In this document: positions 8,794-16,307 of the stretch, piece by piece
Position numbering within the stretch: position 1 is the stretch's first letter
How the letters are laid out: every line of letters begins with the position of its first letter
Source: Paenibacillus silviterrae
GTDB lineage: Bacteria; Bacillota; Bacilli; Paenibacillales; NBRC-103111
Assembly (NCBI RefSeq): GCF_030167925.1
Contig: NZ_JASKUT010000002.1
Span: 1,550,001-1,614,000, forward strand
Direction of reading: 5' to 3'
DNA length: 64,000 bases
Notes under the pieces: model-generated
Told to the model about the DNA's origin: nothing
Database searches by the model: none
What the model saw: only the letters and a program-made list of their open reading frames with translations
Made by a program: the position numbers and the translations under genes

Positions 8794-10317
8794 TTACCTC
8801 CCGATTTGATGTGGAACGTTTCCTATGGTTCCTTGTGTCTCCGATTCCAGCATCGTTCCGATGCGAACAATCTGCTGCAGTACTTCACCCGTGTCCTGAA
8901 GCTCCGCGAGGGGATTGATCAAGGTTAGCTTAAGCCATGCCTTTCCCCTTACCCTCGTACGGGCAACGACCGCAAGCCCTTCCTGGAGCAGCCTGCTTCG
9001 GATTCGCTCTTGTATCCCGTCTTGATCACAGCGATCTCGGCACGGATTCGGAACAAAACGAAACACTACCGTGCTGATCGCCGGCTCCGCCAGCAGCTCC
9101 AAGCGAGGCTCCTGCCTGATCAGCTCTGCCGTTTGCCGGGCCAGCAGAACATTATGATCGATCATCGCCGCAAGCCCCGCCCTTCCGTGATGCCGCAGCG
9201 TGGCGTAGAGCTTCAAGGCATCGAAACGGCGCGTCGTCTGAATCGAATGGTCGACCAAATTCGGGACGCCCGCCTCCTCGTCCTGCTGAGGGTTAAGATA
9301 ATCGGCCTTCATCCGAATATAGCGGTAATGGGTCTTGTCTTTCACCAGAAAGGCACCGCAGCTGATCGGCTGATAAAACATCTTGTGAAAATCGATAGTG
9401 ATGGAGTCCGATCGTTCGATCCCCGTGAGCTTGGCAGCGTGATTCCCGCTAAGCATCAAGGCTCCGCCGTAAGCGGCATCGGTATGCAGCCACAGCCCCT
9501 CTCTCTGTGCGATCTCCGCAAGCTCGGTCAGCGGATCGATGCCTCCCAGGTCCGTCGTGCCTGCCGTTGCCACAAGCGCAAAGGGCAGGAATCCTTCGCT
9601 TTTCAGACGCACGACGGTTTGCTCCAGCAGCTTCGGCTGCATTCGGCCTGCTTCATCCGTGGGAATATGGACGACCGACTCATGCCCCAGTCCGAGTAAA
9701 GCAGCGGATTGCTTCACGGTAAAATGCGCCGCATCGGAGCACAGCACCCGCATGCGTCCCGCTTCCGCCGGAAGTCCCTTCTGCTGGATCCTCCAGCCCC
9801 AGCGGGTATATGCATAGTGGTCCCTGGCCAGCAGCAGCCCCATCAGATTGGACTGCGTTCCACCTCCGGTAAACACCCCATCGCCTTTCGCCAGCCCCAT
9901 CATCCCGGCCAACCAGCGGATCACCTCTTGCTCCAGTATGGTTGCCGACATGCTCTGGTCCCATGAATCCATCGATGCATTCGCCGCAGAGATCAATACC
10001 TCGGCAGCAAGCGCGGACTGAAGAGGCGGACAATGCAGATGAGCCATGCAGGCGGGGTGCGTTACGATGGCTGAATGCTCAAGCACTTGTTCGCCGATAA
10101 ACTGCAGCACCTCCGGCAAGGGCATACCCTCCTCGGGGCATACCGGATGCTCCCTCAGCCGGACTGAAAGCTCCTGCGGACTTAGGCCGCTGTAGGGCTG
10201 TGACGAGCCTGCAAAATGAGAAAGCAGGATGTTCATCGCATCGTTCATATGCCGCCGGTATCCGGCCTGACTCGCATCATTGGGAGTCACGAAATGCGCT
10301 GCAAAGTCCCGGTTCAC
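8794..10317 (-). CDS. L-2,4-diaminobutyrate decarboxylase (RhbB/Ddc-like)
   Basis: A 507-residue PLP group II decarboxylase. Visible are the ring-stacking DAAHFTVKQ (His198), AGTTDLGGIDPL, the cofactor-binding HTDAAYGG (Asp280) and the Schiff-base lysine in DFHKMFYQP (Lys312). The start is GTG 10317, with GAGGAGG 7 nt upstream; it overlaps the aminotransferase stop by 4 nt. The reaction is L-2,4-diaminobutyrate to 1,3-diaminopropane and CO2, known for this family when paired with a diaminobutyrate aminotransferase. The pairing with the preceding gene is what separates it from glutamate or tyrosine decarboxylases of the same fold. Confidence 0.87.
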   Translation of the reverse strand: MNRDFAAHFVTPNDASQAGYRRHMNDAMNILLSHFAGSSQPYSGLSPQELSVRLREHPVCPEEGMPLPEVLQFIGEQVLEHSAIVTHPACMAHLHCPPLQSALAAEVLISAANASMDSWDQSMSATILEQEVIRWLAGMMGLAKGDGVFTGGGTQSNLMGLLLARDHYAYTRWGWRIQQKGLPAEAGRMRVLCSDAAHFTVKQSAALLGLGHESVVHIPTDEAGRMQPKLLEQTVVRLKSEGFLPFALVATAGTTDLGGIDPLTELAEIAQREGLWLHTDAAYGGALMLSGNHAAKLTGIERSDSITIDFHKMFYQPISCGAFLVKDKTHYRYIRMKADYLNPQQDEEAGVPNLVDHSIQTTRRFDALKLYATLRHHGRAGLAAMIDHNVLLARQTAELIRQEPRLELLAEPAISTVVFRFVPNPCRDRCDQDGIQERIRSRLLQEGLAVVARTRVRGKAWLKLTLINPLAELQDTGEVLQQIVRIGTMLESETQGTIGNVPHQIGR

Positions 10318-11672
10318 GTCAATGCCTCCTCACCTGCATAACAATTGCTCTCCGCACTCAGCACGGCGTCGTGGAATATTTCGGCAATGCGGTCGATCTC
10401 CTCCTCAGTGATGATAAGCGGTGGCAGAAAACGCACCACACTTCCGTGCCGTCCCCCCAGCTCCAATATAAGACCCCGCTCCAAGCATTGCCTTTGAATC
10501 TCCCTTGCCAGCAACGGATGAGCCGGATAACTGCCCAGAAGATCTGCAGGTCGTTCGTGATCGACCATTTCCACGCCGAGCATCAGACCTCTTCCCCGGA
10601 TATCGCCGACCGACCGGGCCGATCCGCGAATGCGCCTAAGGTGTCCTAGCAAGCGTTCCCCCATGCCTGCGGCATGCTCGGCAAGCCTCTCCTCCCGAAT
10701 GACCCGCAGCGTAGCCAATCCCGTTGCCATAGCAAGCTGATTGCCCCGGAACGTTCCCGCGTGCGCCCCCGGCTCCCAAACATCCAGCTCCTCCTTGTAC
10801 ACAATGACCGAGAGCGGCAAGCTGCCTCCAATCGCTTTGGAAATTATGACCACATCGGGAACAACGCCTGCATGCTCCATCGCGAACATGCGTCCCGTGC
10901 GTCCGAGCCCCGTCTGCACCTCATCGACGATCAGCGGGATATCGCGCTGCTTCGTCATTCGTCTTACCTGATGCACCCATTCGTCAGGGGCCGGAATGAC
11001 GCCGCCTTCTCCCTGCACGAGCTCCATGATCATTCCCGCGGGCGAGGTAACGCCGCTTTCGGGATCGTCGAGCAGGCGCTCGATATACCGGCTGCCGATT
11101 CGATGTCCTTCCTCTCCGCCGACACCGAACGGGCACCGGTATTCATACGGGTAAGGCAGGAATTGCACCCCCGGCATGAGGCCGGATACACGGCGCTTCG
11201 GCTGGAGATTCCCGGTAACACTAAGCGCCCCGTTCGTCATTCCGTGATAGCCGCCTTGGAAGGACAGCATCGTGCTTCGCCCGGTCGCTGTTTTCACGAG
11301 CTTCATAGCCGCTTCTACGGCATCCGCACCCGAAGGCCCGCAGAACTGGATCCGCCCCCTGCGTGCCAGCTCGTCCGGAAGCACCTGAAAGAGCTCGTCC
11401 ACGAAGCGTTCCTTGACCGGGGTTGTCAAATCCAGTGTATGAAGCGGCAGGCCGGAGCTGATGGCATCTTGAATCGCGCCTAGAACAGCGGGATGATTAT
11501 GACCTAGAGCAAGTGTGCCGGCTCCGGATAAACAATCCAAATACTGCTTCCCGTCAGCGTCCTTAAGATACGCGCCCCTTCCCTCGACAACAGCTATGGG
11601 GAGCTTACGCGGGTACGTTCGCGCATTGGATTCGCGTCGTTCTTGGCTGCTGAGATACGTCGCATTGCTCAT
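10314..11672 (-). CDS. Diaminobutyrate-2-oxoglutarate aminotransferase (RhbA-like)
   Basis: First gene of the siderophore operon, 452 residues. It is a class III PLP aminotransferase with LSGAGTLALGHNHP near the N-terminus, GPSGADAVEAAMKL, LIVDEVQTGLGRTG (Asp250) and the Schiff-base lysine in IISKAIGGSLP (Lys279). GTFRGNQLAM closes the active site. The family transfers the amino group of glutamate to aspartate semialdehyde to form L-2,4-diaminobutyrate, which the next enzyme decarboxylates. Start ATG 11672 has AGGAGG upstream with a rather long 13-nt gap. It is expressed from the Fur-controlled promoter at 11726-11754, so iron starvation should induce it. Confidence 0.87.
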   Translation of the reverse strand: MSNATYLSSQERRESNARTYPRKLPIAVVEGRGAYLKDADGKQYLDCLSGAGTLALGHNHPAVLGAIQDAISSGLPLHTLDLTTPVKERFVDELFQVLPDELARRGRIQFCGPSGADAVEAAMKLVKTATGRSTMLSFQGGYHGMTNGALSVTGNLQPKRRVSGLMPGVQFLPYPYEYRCPFGVGGEEGHRIGSRYIERLLDDPESGVTSPAGMIMELVQGEGGVIPAPDEWVHQVRRMTKQRDIPLIVDEVQTGLGRTGRMFAMEHAGVVPDVVIISKAIGGSLPLSVIVYKEELDVWEPGAHAGTFRGNQLAMATGLATLRVIREERLAEHAAGMGERLLGHLRRIRGSARSVGDIRGRGLMLGVEMVDHERPADLLGSYPAHPLLAREIQRQCLERGLILELGGRHGSVVRFLPPLIITEEEIDRIAEIFHDAVLSAESNCYAGEEALT

Positions 11673-11725
11673 ACTCTTCGTGCATCCTCCTTTTGGGAAT
11701 AAGTTACAAATCGCTAACGTCGCTC

Positions 11726-11754
11726 ATTGTAAATGATAATCATTATCAATGCAA
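11726..11754 (-). promoter_or_regulatory. Siderophore operon promoter with embedded Fur box
   Basis: On the minus strand TTGCAT (11749-11754) and TACAAT (11726-11731) are separated by exactly 17 bp. The spacer holds TGATAATCATTATCA at 11734-11748, a perfect 7-1-7 Fur heptamer pair. Repressor on this site would cover the space between the -35 and -10 boxes. It lies about 55 nt upstream of the aminotransferase start and explains iron control of the whole operon. Confidence 0.92.
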
Positions 11755-11813
11755 CACTTTTTTCTTTGAGCTTTGGCAGCAGTCATAAGATACATTTTTT
11801 CTAAAAAAAACAA

Positions 11814-11842
11814 TTGACAGCTTATTCCTTTCGCAATAAAAT
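11814..11842 (+). promoter_or_regulatory. Opposing near-consensus sigma-A promoter
   Basis: On the plus strand TTGACA (11814-11819) and TAAAAT (11837-11842) are 17 bp apart, one base from consensus. It points away from the siderophore operon, toward the 3' end of the sensor kinase. No convincing plus-strand protein gene follows; the open frame beginning at 11849 has no ribosome site and runs antisense to the kinase. A Fur box lies just downstream (11853-11867). It may drive a small or antisense RNA, or may be fortuitous. Confidence 0.5.
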
Positions 11843-11852
11843 GGGCTTGTGA

Positions 11853-11867
11853 TGATATTGATTATCA
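11853..11867. promoter_or_regulatory. Second Fur box
   Basis: TGATATTGATTATCA differs from the 7-1-7 Fur consensus TGATAATNATTATCA at one base. It is about 110 bp upstream of the siderophore promoter and at about the expected start of any plus-strand transcript from 11814-11842. It may be an auxiliary operator for the operon or may control that opposing promoter. Confidence 0.75.
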
Positions 11868-11891
11868 TTTTCAACTGGTTGCCGAAACATA

Positions 11892-11938
11892 ACAAAATAG
11901 AGCTGCCCCTGCCGTTATACGGCGTTGGAAACAGCTCC
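11892..11938 (-). terminator. Terminator-like hairpin after the sensor kinase
   Basis: On the minus strand, GAGCTG (complement of 11932-11937) pairs with CAGCTC (complement of 11900-11905), with an inner GCCG/CGGC stem around TATAA, followed by TATTTTGTT. It lies about 20 nt after the kinase stop. The stem is interrupted, so strength is uncertain. The plus-strand tail has only three Ts. Confidence 0.5.
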
Positions 11939-11956
11939 TTTAAACGACGGGACTTC

Positions 11957-13327
11957 CTACCCCTGGGGCAGATGAATCGTCATCGTGGTGCCCTGCGTAA
12001 GCATACTTTCTGCGGTGATCTCTCCTCCGTGCTTCTTAACAATCCATTGTGCAATCGCAAGTCCGAGTCCGGTGCCTCCGCCATGGCGGCTGCGCGTTTT
12101 GTCGCCTCTGTAGAACCGGTTGAATATATGCGGCAAGTCTTCAGGGGAGATCCCGGGACCCGTATCTCTGACGACGATCTCCACCTGCTGTCCTCTGCGG
12201 GCTGACACCTTGATGATCCCATGCTCCGGCGTAAACTTCATGCTGTTGTCCAGCAAAATGACAAGCAGCTGGTGCAATCGCTCACGGTCCCCCATGATTT
12301 CAAGTTCGCTATCCAGGTCCATTTCAAGCGACTGGCCCTTCAGCTCGGCAATCGGATCGAACTTTTGCACGACTTCGCGTATCACTTCCTCGATCCGTAC
12401 ACGCTTTAGCACAAGCTCTTCCTGATCGGAGTCGGCTCTTGCCAGGGTGAGGAGCTGATCCGTCAGCTTCCCCATCCTCTTGGACTCCTCCAGCACCATC
12501 GACAGCGATTCGCTCATCTCCAGGATCGTTCGATGCGGATGGCGAAATACAAGCTCTGCGTTGGCCCTGATGATCGACAGAGGCATTCGAAGCTCATGCG
12601 ATGCGTCGGCGACGAACTGCTGCTGCGTCTCCCAAGACTTCCTAATCGGCTTCATCGCCTTATTGGCTAAGTAAAATCCCGCCAGAATCGTCACGGCTCC
12701 TCCCCCAAGAATACCGAGCATCATAAGCTCAAGAAGCCTCTTCAGCATATTTTCCTCGGAATCGATGATGCTGATTGCCTGTACGGACACAATTTGGGCG
12801 GTGGTCAATCCTTGGGTCGTCATCGACGGAAAGGCGGATTCCTTATCCTGTATGCGCAAGAAATCGGCAGGCACCTGTAAGTTGGCGGAAACCGCCGGAT
12901 CAATATCCGTTGCAATCATTCGGTAGGTATGCCCATCCGCTTTCACGGTTTGAGGCGTTCGGATTGAACGATACGGCTTGAAGGCTTCCAGTGTCTTGAG
13001 GTTCTCTTCCCCGGCCAAGAGCGGCATCGGTGTGCCGTCCGCATCCCAGAGCACCATGAACACCCGGGGGTCGATTCCTTGTACCTGAATTAACATTTTC
13101 TTGAGTGATCCTTCGTTGCGCATAGGCGGCTCATCCGGCATCGAAACAAGCGTTCTGCTTAGATGGATCTGCGGAATCTGCTGGATTCTCATCCGTAAGG
13201 ACTCGTCTACATTCGCATATAGCTGGTGACGCAGCTCAGTATATACGATTCCGCCCAGACAAGCGATAATAATGAAAAACACGGCCGCATTCAGCGTGGT
13301 CAGACGGATTCGCGTTTTGCCGAACAT
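11957..13327 (-). CDS. Membrane sensor histidine kinase (BaeS/CpxA type)
   Basis: A 456-residue kinase. A first membrane helix spans about 12-32, an extracytoplasmic sensing region about 33-190, and a second helix about 195-220. The HisKA box SHELRMPLSIIRANAE follows (Met replaces the usual Thr after Arg), then the ATPase motifs RDTGPGISPEDLPHIF and GTGLGLAI. It overlaps the regulator gene by 28 nt, so the two form one unit. The signal is unknown. The adjacent upstream operon with an adaptor, MacB-like permease and solute-binding protein is a plausible target and could supply the signal, as kinases of this class often answer envelope stress or exported peptides; this is inference. Confidence 0.9.
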   Translation of the reverse strand: MFGKTRIRLTTLNAAVFFIIIACLGGIVYTELRHQLYANVDESLRMRIQQIPQIHLSRTLVSMPDEPPMRNEGSLKKMLIQVQGIDPRVFMVLWDADGTPMPLLAGEENLKTLEAFKPYRSIRTPQTVKADGHTYRMIATDIDPAVSANLQVPADFLRIQDKESAFPSMTTQGLTTAQIVSVQAISIIDSEENMLKRLLELMMLGILGGGAVTILAGFYLANKAMKPIRKSWETQQQFVADASHELRMPLSIIRANAELVFRHPHRTILEMSESLSMVLEESKRMGKLTDQLLTLARADSDQEELVLKRVRIEEVIREVVQKFDPIAELKGQSLEMDLDSELEIMGDRERLHQLLVILLDNSMKFTPEHGIIKVSARRGQQVEIVVRDTGPGISPEDLPHIFNRFYRGDKTRSRHGGGTGLGLAIAQWIVKKHGGEITAESMLTQGTTMTIHLPQG

Positions 13328-14004
13328 ACCGCATTCTCCTTTAGCATGTAGCCGACATTCCGAACGGTATGAATAATGTGCTCATAATCGAAGGCCTTTA
13401 ATTTTTTGCGCAAGTAATATACATACACATCGACTACATTCGATCCTACATCGGAATCAAGGCCCCATACCCGCATACAGATTTGATCGCGAGTCAAAAT
13501 TTGTTCCCGATTTCGCAGGAGATATTCTAGCAGCTCAAATTCCTTCTGGGTCAGCTCCACCCTCTCCCCGCCGATAGAGGCTTCCTTCATTCTCACGTTT
13601 AGAACAAGCCGATGATACTCAAGTCCCGCCTCATTGTCGAGAGGCCCCCGTCTTCGCAGCAATGCCCGCACTCTGGCCAACAGCTCGGGGACGGCAAACG
13701 GCTTGGTCAAGTAATCATCGGCGCCCGAATCAAGACCTCTGACCATATCCTCAACACTGTCTCTCGCCGTCAGAAACAAGATCGGGGTGATGACCTGCTT
13801 CGCGCGTACCTTCCGTACAATCTGAAGACCATCCATTCCCGGAAGCATTTTGTCGAGAACCAGCAGATCGTAAATACCTTGCTCCGCCATATAACATCCT
13901 TCTTCACCGCATTCCGCCAGGTCTACCGTATACCCTTCCTCGGTGAGTAAAGCTTTTATCGTTCTAAGCAAATGAACATCGTCTTCCACAACGAGTATTT
14001 TCAT
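13300..14004 (-). CDS. OmpR/PhoB-family response regulator
   Basis: A 234-residue regulator. The receiver domain carries the acidic pair Glu7-Asp8, phosphoacceptor Asp51 in LLVLDKMLPGMDG and the conserved Lys in YLTKPFAVPEL. The C-terminal winged helix ends with LTRDQICMRVWG, then VDVYVYYLRKKL. It pairs with the kinase that overlaps its 3' end. Direct 11-bp repeats just upstream of its promoter (14072-14093) are the kind of site that tandem OmpR-type dimers bind, so autoregulation is likely. Confidence 0.93.
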   Translation of the reverse strand: MKILVVEDDVHLLRTIKALLTEEGYTVDLAECGEEGCYMAEQGIYDLLVLDKMLPGMDGLQIVRKVRAKQVITPILFLTARDSVEDMVRGLDSGADDYLTKPFAVPELLARVRALLRRRGPLDNEAGLEYHRLVLNVRMKEASIGGERVELTQKEFELLEYLLRNREQILTRDQICMRVWGLDSDVGSNVVDVYVYYLRKKLKAFDYEHIIHTVRNVGYMLKENAVCSAKRESV

Positions 14005-14055
14005 ATCTTGCCTCCCTATAGTTCCACCGCACGCTCCGTTCCCTCCGTCGGATTC

Positions 14056-14093
14056 AGTATAAAGAGAGAATATGAAAATCAGATTAAAATCAG
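14056..14093 (-). promoter_or_regulatory. Two-component operon promoter with 11-bp direct repeats
   Basis: Minus-strand TATACT (14056-14061) is a good -10 box, but the -35 position is poor. Next to it lie two adjoining 11-mers, CTGATTTTAAT (complement of 14083-14093) and CTGATTTTCAT (complement of 14072-14082), identical at 10 of 11 bases. Head-to-tail 11-bp repeats beside a weak -35 are typical of OmpR-family activation. Confidence 0.55.
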
Positions 14094-14113
14094 CTTATCT
14101 TTTCTTAAACCTT

Positions 14114-16297
14114 TTAATCACTATATACAAACCAGTCCAGCTCCTTGCTTGCCAGCAGCTTCTTATGTCCGTCCTGAAATTGGTGGTAAATATTCAGCTC
14201 GTAGGTTTTAAGGTATTGGACGGCAAAAACCTTGTCTTTATCGGTATAAGACATTTGCGCATCATGCTGTCCGGGCAGCAAGGATTGGCTTGCATCCGCA
14301 CCGTCAAGTCCGAAGGCTTTGGAGAAAATGATATCCTTCCCATTATTCTCCAGCTCGTCGCGGAGCTCTACGATAATTTTATGATCCTTCAGATCCGCCT
14401 CCACCAAGGAGTTCTTCTTGAGCTCATAATCGAAATCCAGCAGCAAGGTTCCCGCAATGAAGTTTGCCTGCGTGCCGAATCTGCTGAAGGACACGGTGTA
14501 CGGGAAAACCTCAAGATTAGCAAAATCACCCTTGGGTTCTTTCTTCTCCGCCGGCAGCGCGAAGGATGCTGCATTCACATATCCTTCCGGCATGGCCTGA
14601 GCCGCAGCCGCATCTTTCGATGGCGTCGGCGTACCCGGTATCTCATCACCTAGAATAAGCTGCATCCCCTCGGCAGCGTACCCTTTCGGAAGCTTCGCCC
14701 ATAAATAGAGTAGAGCCTTTCCCCCAGGGATCAGTTTATTCTTGCTTTCCGACACGGTAGCAGGGAACAAGGTGCCGTCGGCGGCCTTAAGCTGGGCGAC
14801 CTGCTTCCGGAGCAGGGCAAGTCTCTTCTCCCGGTTCTCCACCTCCATCTGAACGGCATACAGCTCGGAGACATCTCCCTCGAAGATGTGGACGTCCCGA
14901 ACCGTGTAGACCGCACTTTGTCCCCAGTCCGTCAGCTTCCTTGACTCGCCTGCCGGAATGACGGTGATATTCATTAGCTCCTTGTTATGATAGAACGTCA
15001 CCAAGTCTTTACTCTTCTCCGTCTTCTCCTTCTCCTGCAGAATCAGTTTGATCTCCTGGAAATCGTATGTATACGGAATATTGGCTGCCATTTGTATCGT
15101 GATCTCTTTTCCCGGCTGAAGGCTGGCCACGTGATCATTCTCCAGCCTCGCGGCGTCTATACGAATCATGTCATCCAATAAGTAATACCCTTGAAGCTCT
15201 GGAATCGGAAGCGCCTTGCTCCCCTTATTCATGACGGTAATCGCTGCCGCTAGTACATCCTTCTCCTCCCATGGCAATCGCTGCAGGGAAGTCAGCCGCG
15301 CCGTATAGGTGCCGTCGGCATTGGTGAAGTCGTACTCGTTGCCGATCGATACTTTCTCCGCCGCAGCGAACGGAACTTCGAAGGAGGCGACAGGCAGCTG
15401 AATGCTGCCGCCGGTATCGCCGCCTGCCACAGTTTGAGCAATGACCAGCTCCCAGCCTTCGGTACCCGCTTCCTTCGGGATGGACCCGCTAAGCAATCCC
15501 TCCTTTTTATCGAAAGGCTGAATAGAGGAATTCTTCAACCATTCGGAGGCTTGGAGAGGATAGGCCGCTCCCCCTTTTGTCCGCAAATAATAAGACAGCT
15601 CAGGAAGCCTCGCGCTGCCTCTACCGACATTTTCCATTTCAAGAGCAAGCGTGGGTAAATAATATTCGTCATTTTGACTCACGGACACACGGGTAACGAA
15701 ATGGTGAAAAGGGACACCACCGACGTTTAAGGAACGTTTCCACCCCTTTGGGGTCACGTAGCTGTAATCGTCAGGCAGATCGATTTGCCCGAGGACTTTC
15801 TCGAAGCCGGGAACAGAAAAATCCATTTGAATGAGCTGGAAAACCAGATCCTGAAGCCGTGTGTCCGCATTCAGCTTCGCATAGAAGCTGAATGTCTCGC
15901 TGCTTTGGGGCGGGATTCGATTCTTATCCTTGTCCTGAGGGAGCAGGCGGACCTGAAAGCTATTCCCGCCCTTGGACAGCACACGGATCCAATATGGGTT
16001 GAATTCAAGGTCGGTGTTGCTGCCGTTATAGACGTTTAATGTAAAAGCGGTCGTTCCGTATACATCGCCAGGCAGCAGCATGACATCTTTCAATTCCATA
16101 AAACCTGTTTCACCAATGTCAACCCTTCCCAGTGACGCAGAGCCGAGGGTCTGAGCGCCGGATGTAAGCTCTACGGAAGATTGGGCATCTACGGGGCTTG
16201 CAGCGACCGGAGCCGAAGAAGCCGAGCTTAGGCTGGAGAGTATCAACAGCATGACTAGACTGACTAGACTTATGATCGATCTACGATGGAATTTCAT
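14114..16297 (-). CDS. Large secreted or membrane-anchored protein, unknown function
   Basis: A 727-residue protein with an N-terminal export signal (RRSIISLVSLVMLLILSSLS then Ala-rich). The mature part seems to consist of several beta-rich repeats. Phrases such as LPGDVYGTTAFTLNVYNGSNTDLEFNPYW, AAAITVMNKGSKALPIPELQGYYL and AVQMEVENREKRLALLRKQV recur as related modules that look like Ig-like or DUF4352-type folds (inference; not identified). ATG 16297 is preferred to ATG 16315 because GAGG lies 6 nt before it and it begins 10 nt after the stop of the binding-protein gene. It is the last gene of the operon from 22072 and probably works with the HlyD- and MacB-like proteins at the cell surface. 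Confidence 0.6.
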   Translation of the reverse strand: MKFHRRSIISLVSLVMLLILSSLSSASSAPVAASPVDAQSSVELTSGAQTLGSASLGRVDIGETGFMELKDVMLLPGDVYGTTAFTLNVYNGSNTDLEFNPYWIRVLSKGGNSFQVRLLPQDKDKNRIPPQSSETFSFYAKLNADTRLQDLVFQLIQMDFSVPGFEKVLGQIDLPDDYSYVTPKGWKRSLNVGGVPFHHFVTRVSVSQNDEYYLPTLALEMENVGRGSARLPELSYYLRTKGGAAYPLQASEWLKNSSIQPFDKKEGLLSGSIPKEAGTEGWELVIAQTVAGGDTGGSIQLPVASFEVPFAAAEKVSIGNEYDFTNADGTYTARLTSLQRLPWEEKDVLAAAITVMNKGSKALPIPELQGYYLLDDMIRIDAARLENDHVASLQPGKEITIQMAANIPYTYDFQEIKLILQEKEKTEKSKDLVTFYHNKELMNITVIPAGESRKLTDWGQSAVYTVRDVHIFEGDVSELYAVQMEVENREKRLALLRKQVAQLKAADGTLFPATVSESKNKLIPGGKALLYLWAKLPKGYAAEGMQLILGDEIPGTPTPSKDAAAAQAMPEGYVNAASFALPAEKKEPKGDFANLEVFPYTVSFSRFGTQANFIAGTLLLDFDYELKKNSLVEADLKDHKIIVELRDELENNGKDIIFSKAFGLDGADASQSLLPGQHDAQMSYTDKDKVFAVQYLKTYELNIYHQFQDGHKKLLASKELDWFVYSD

Positions 16298-16307
16298 TCC
16301 GGACCTC

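Noticed and set aside
11849-12205. Plus-strand 118-codon frame after the opposing promoter
   Set aside because: No ribosome site, Fur box lies over its first codons, and it overlaps the kinase gene antisense.
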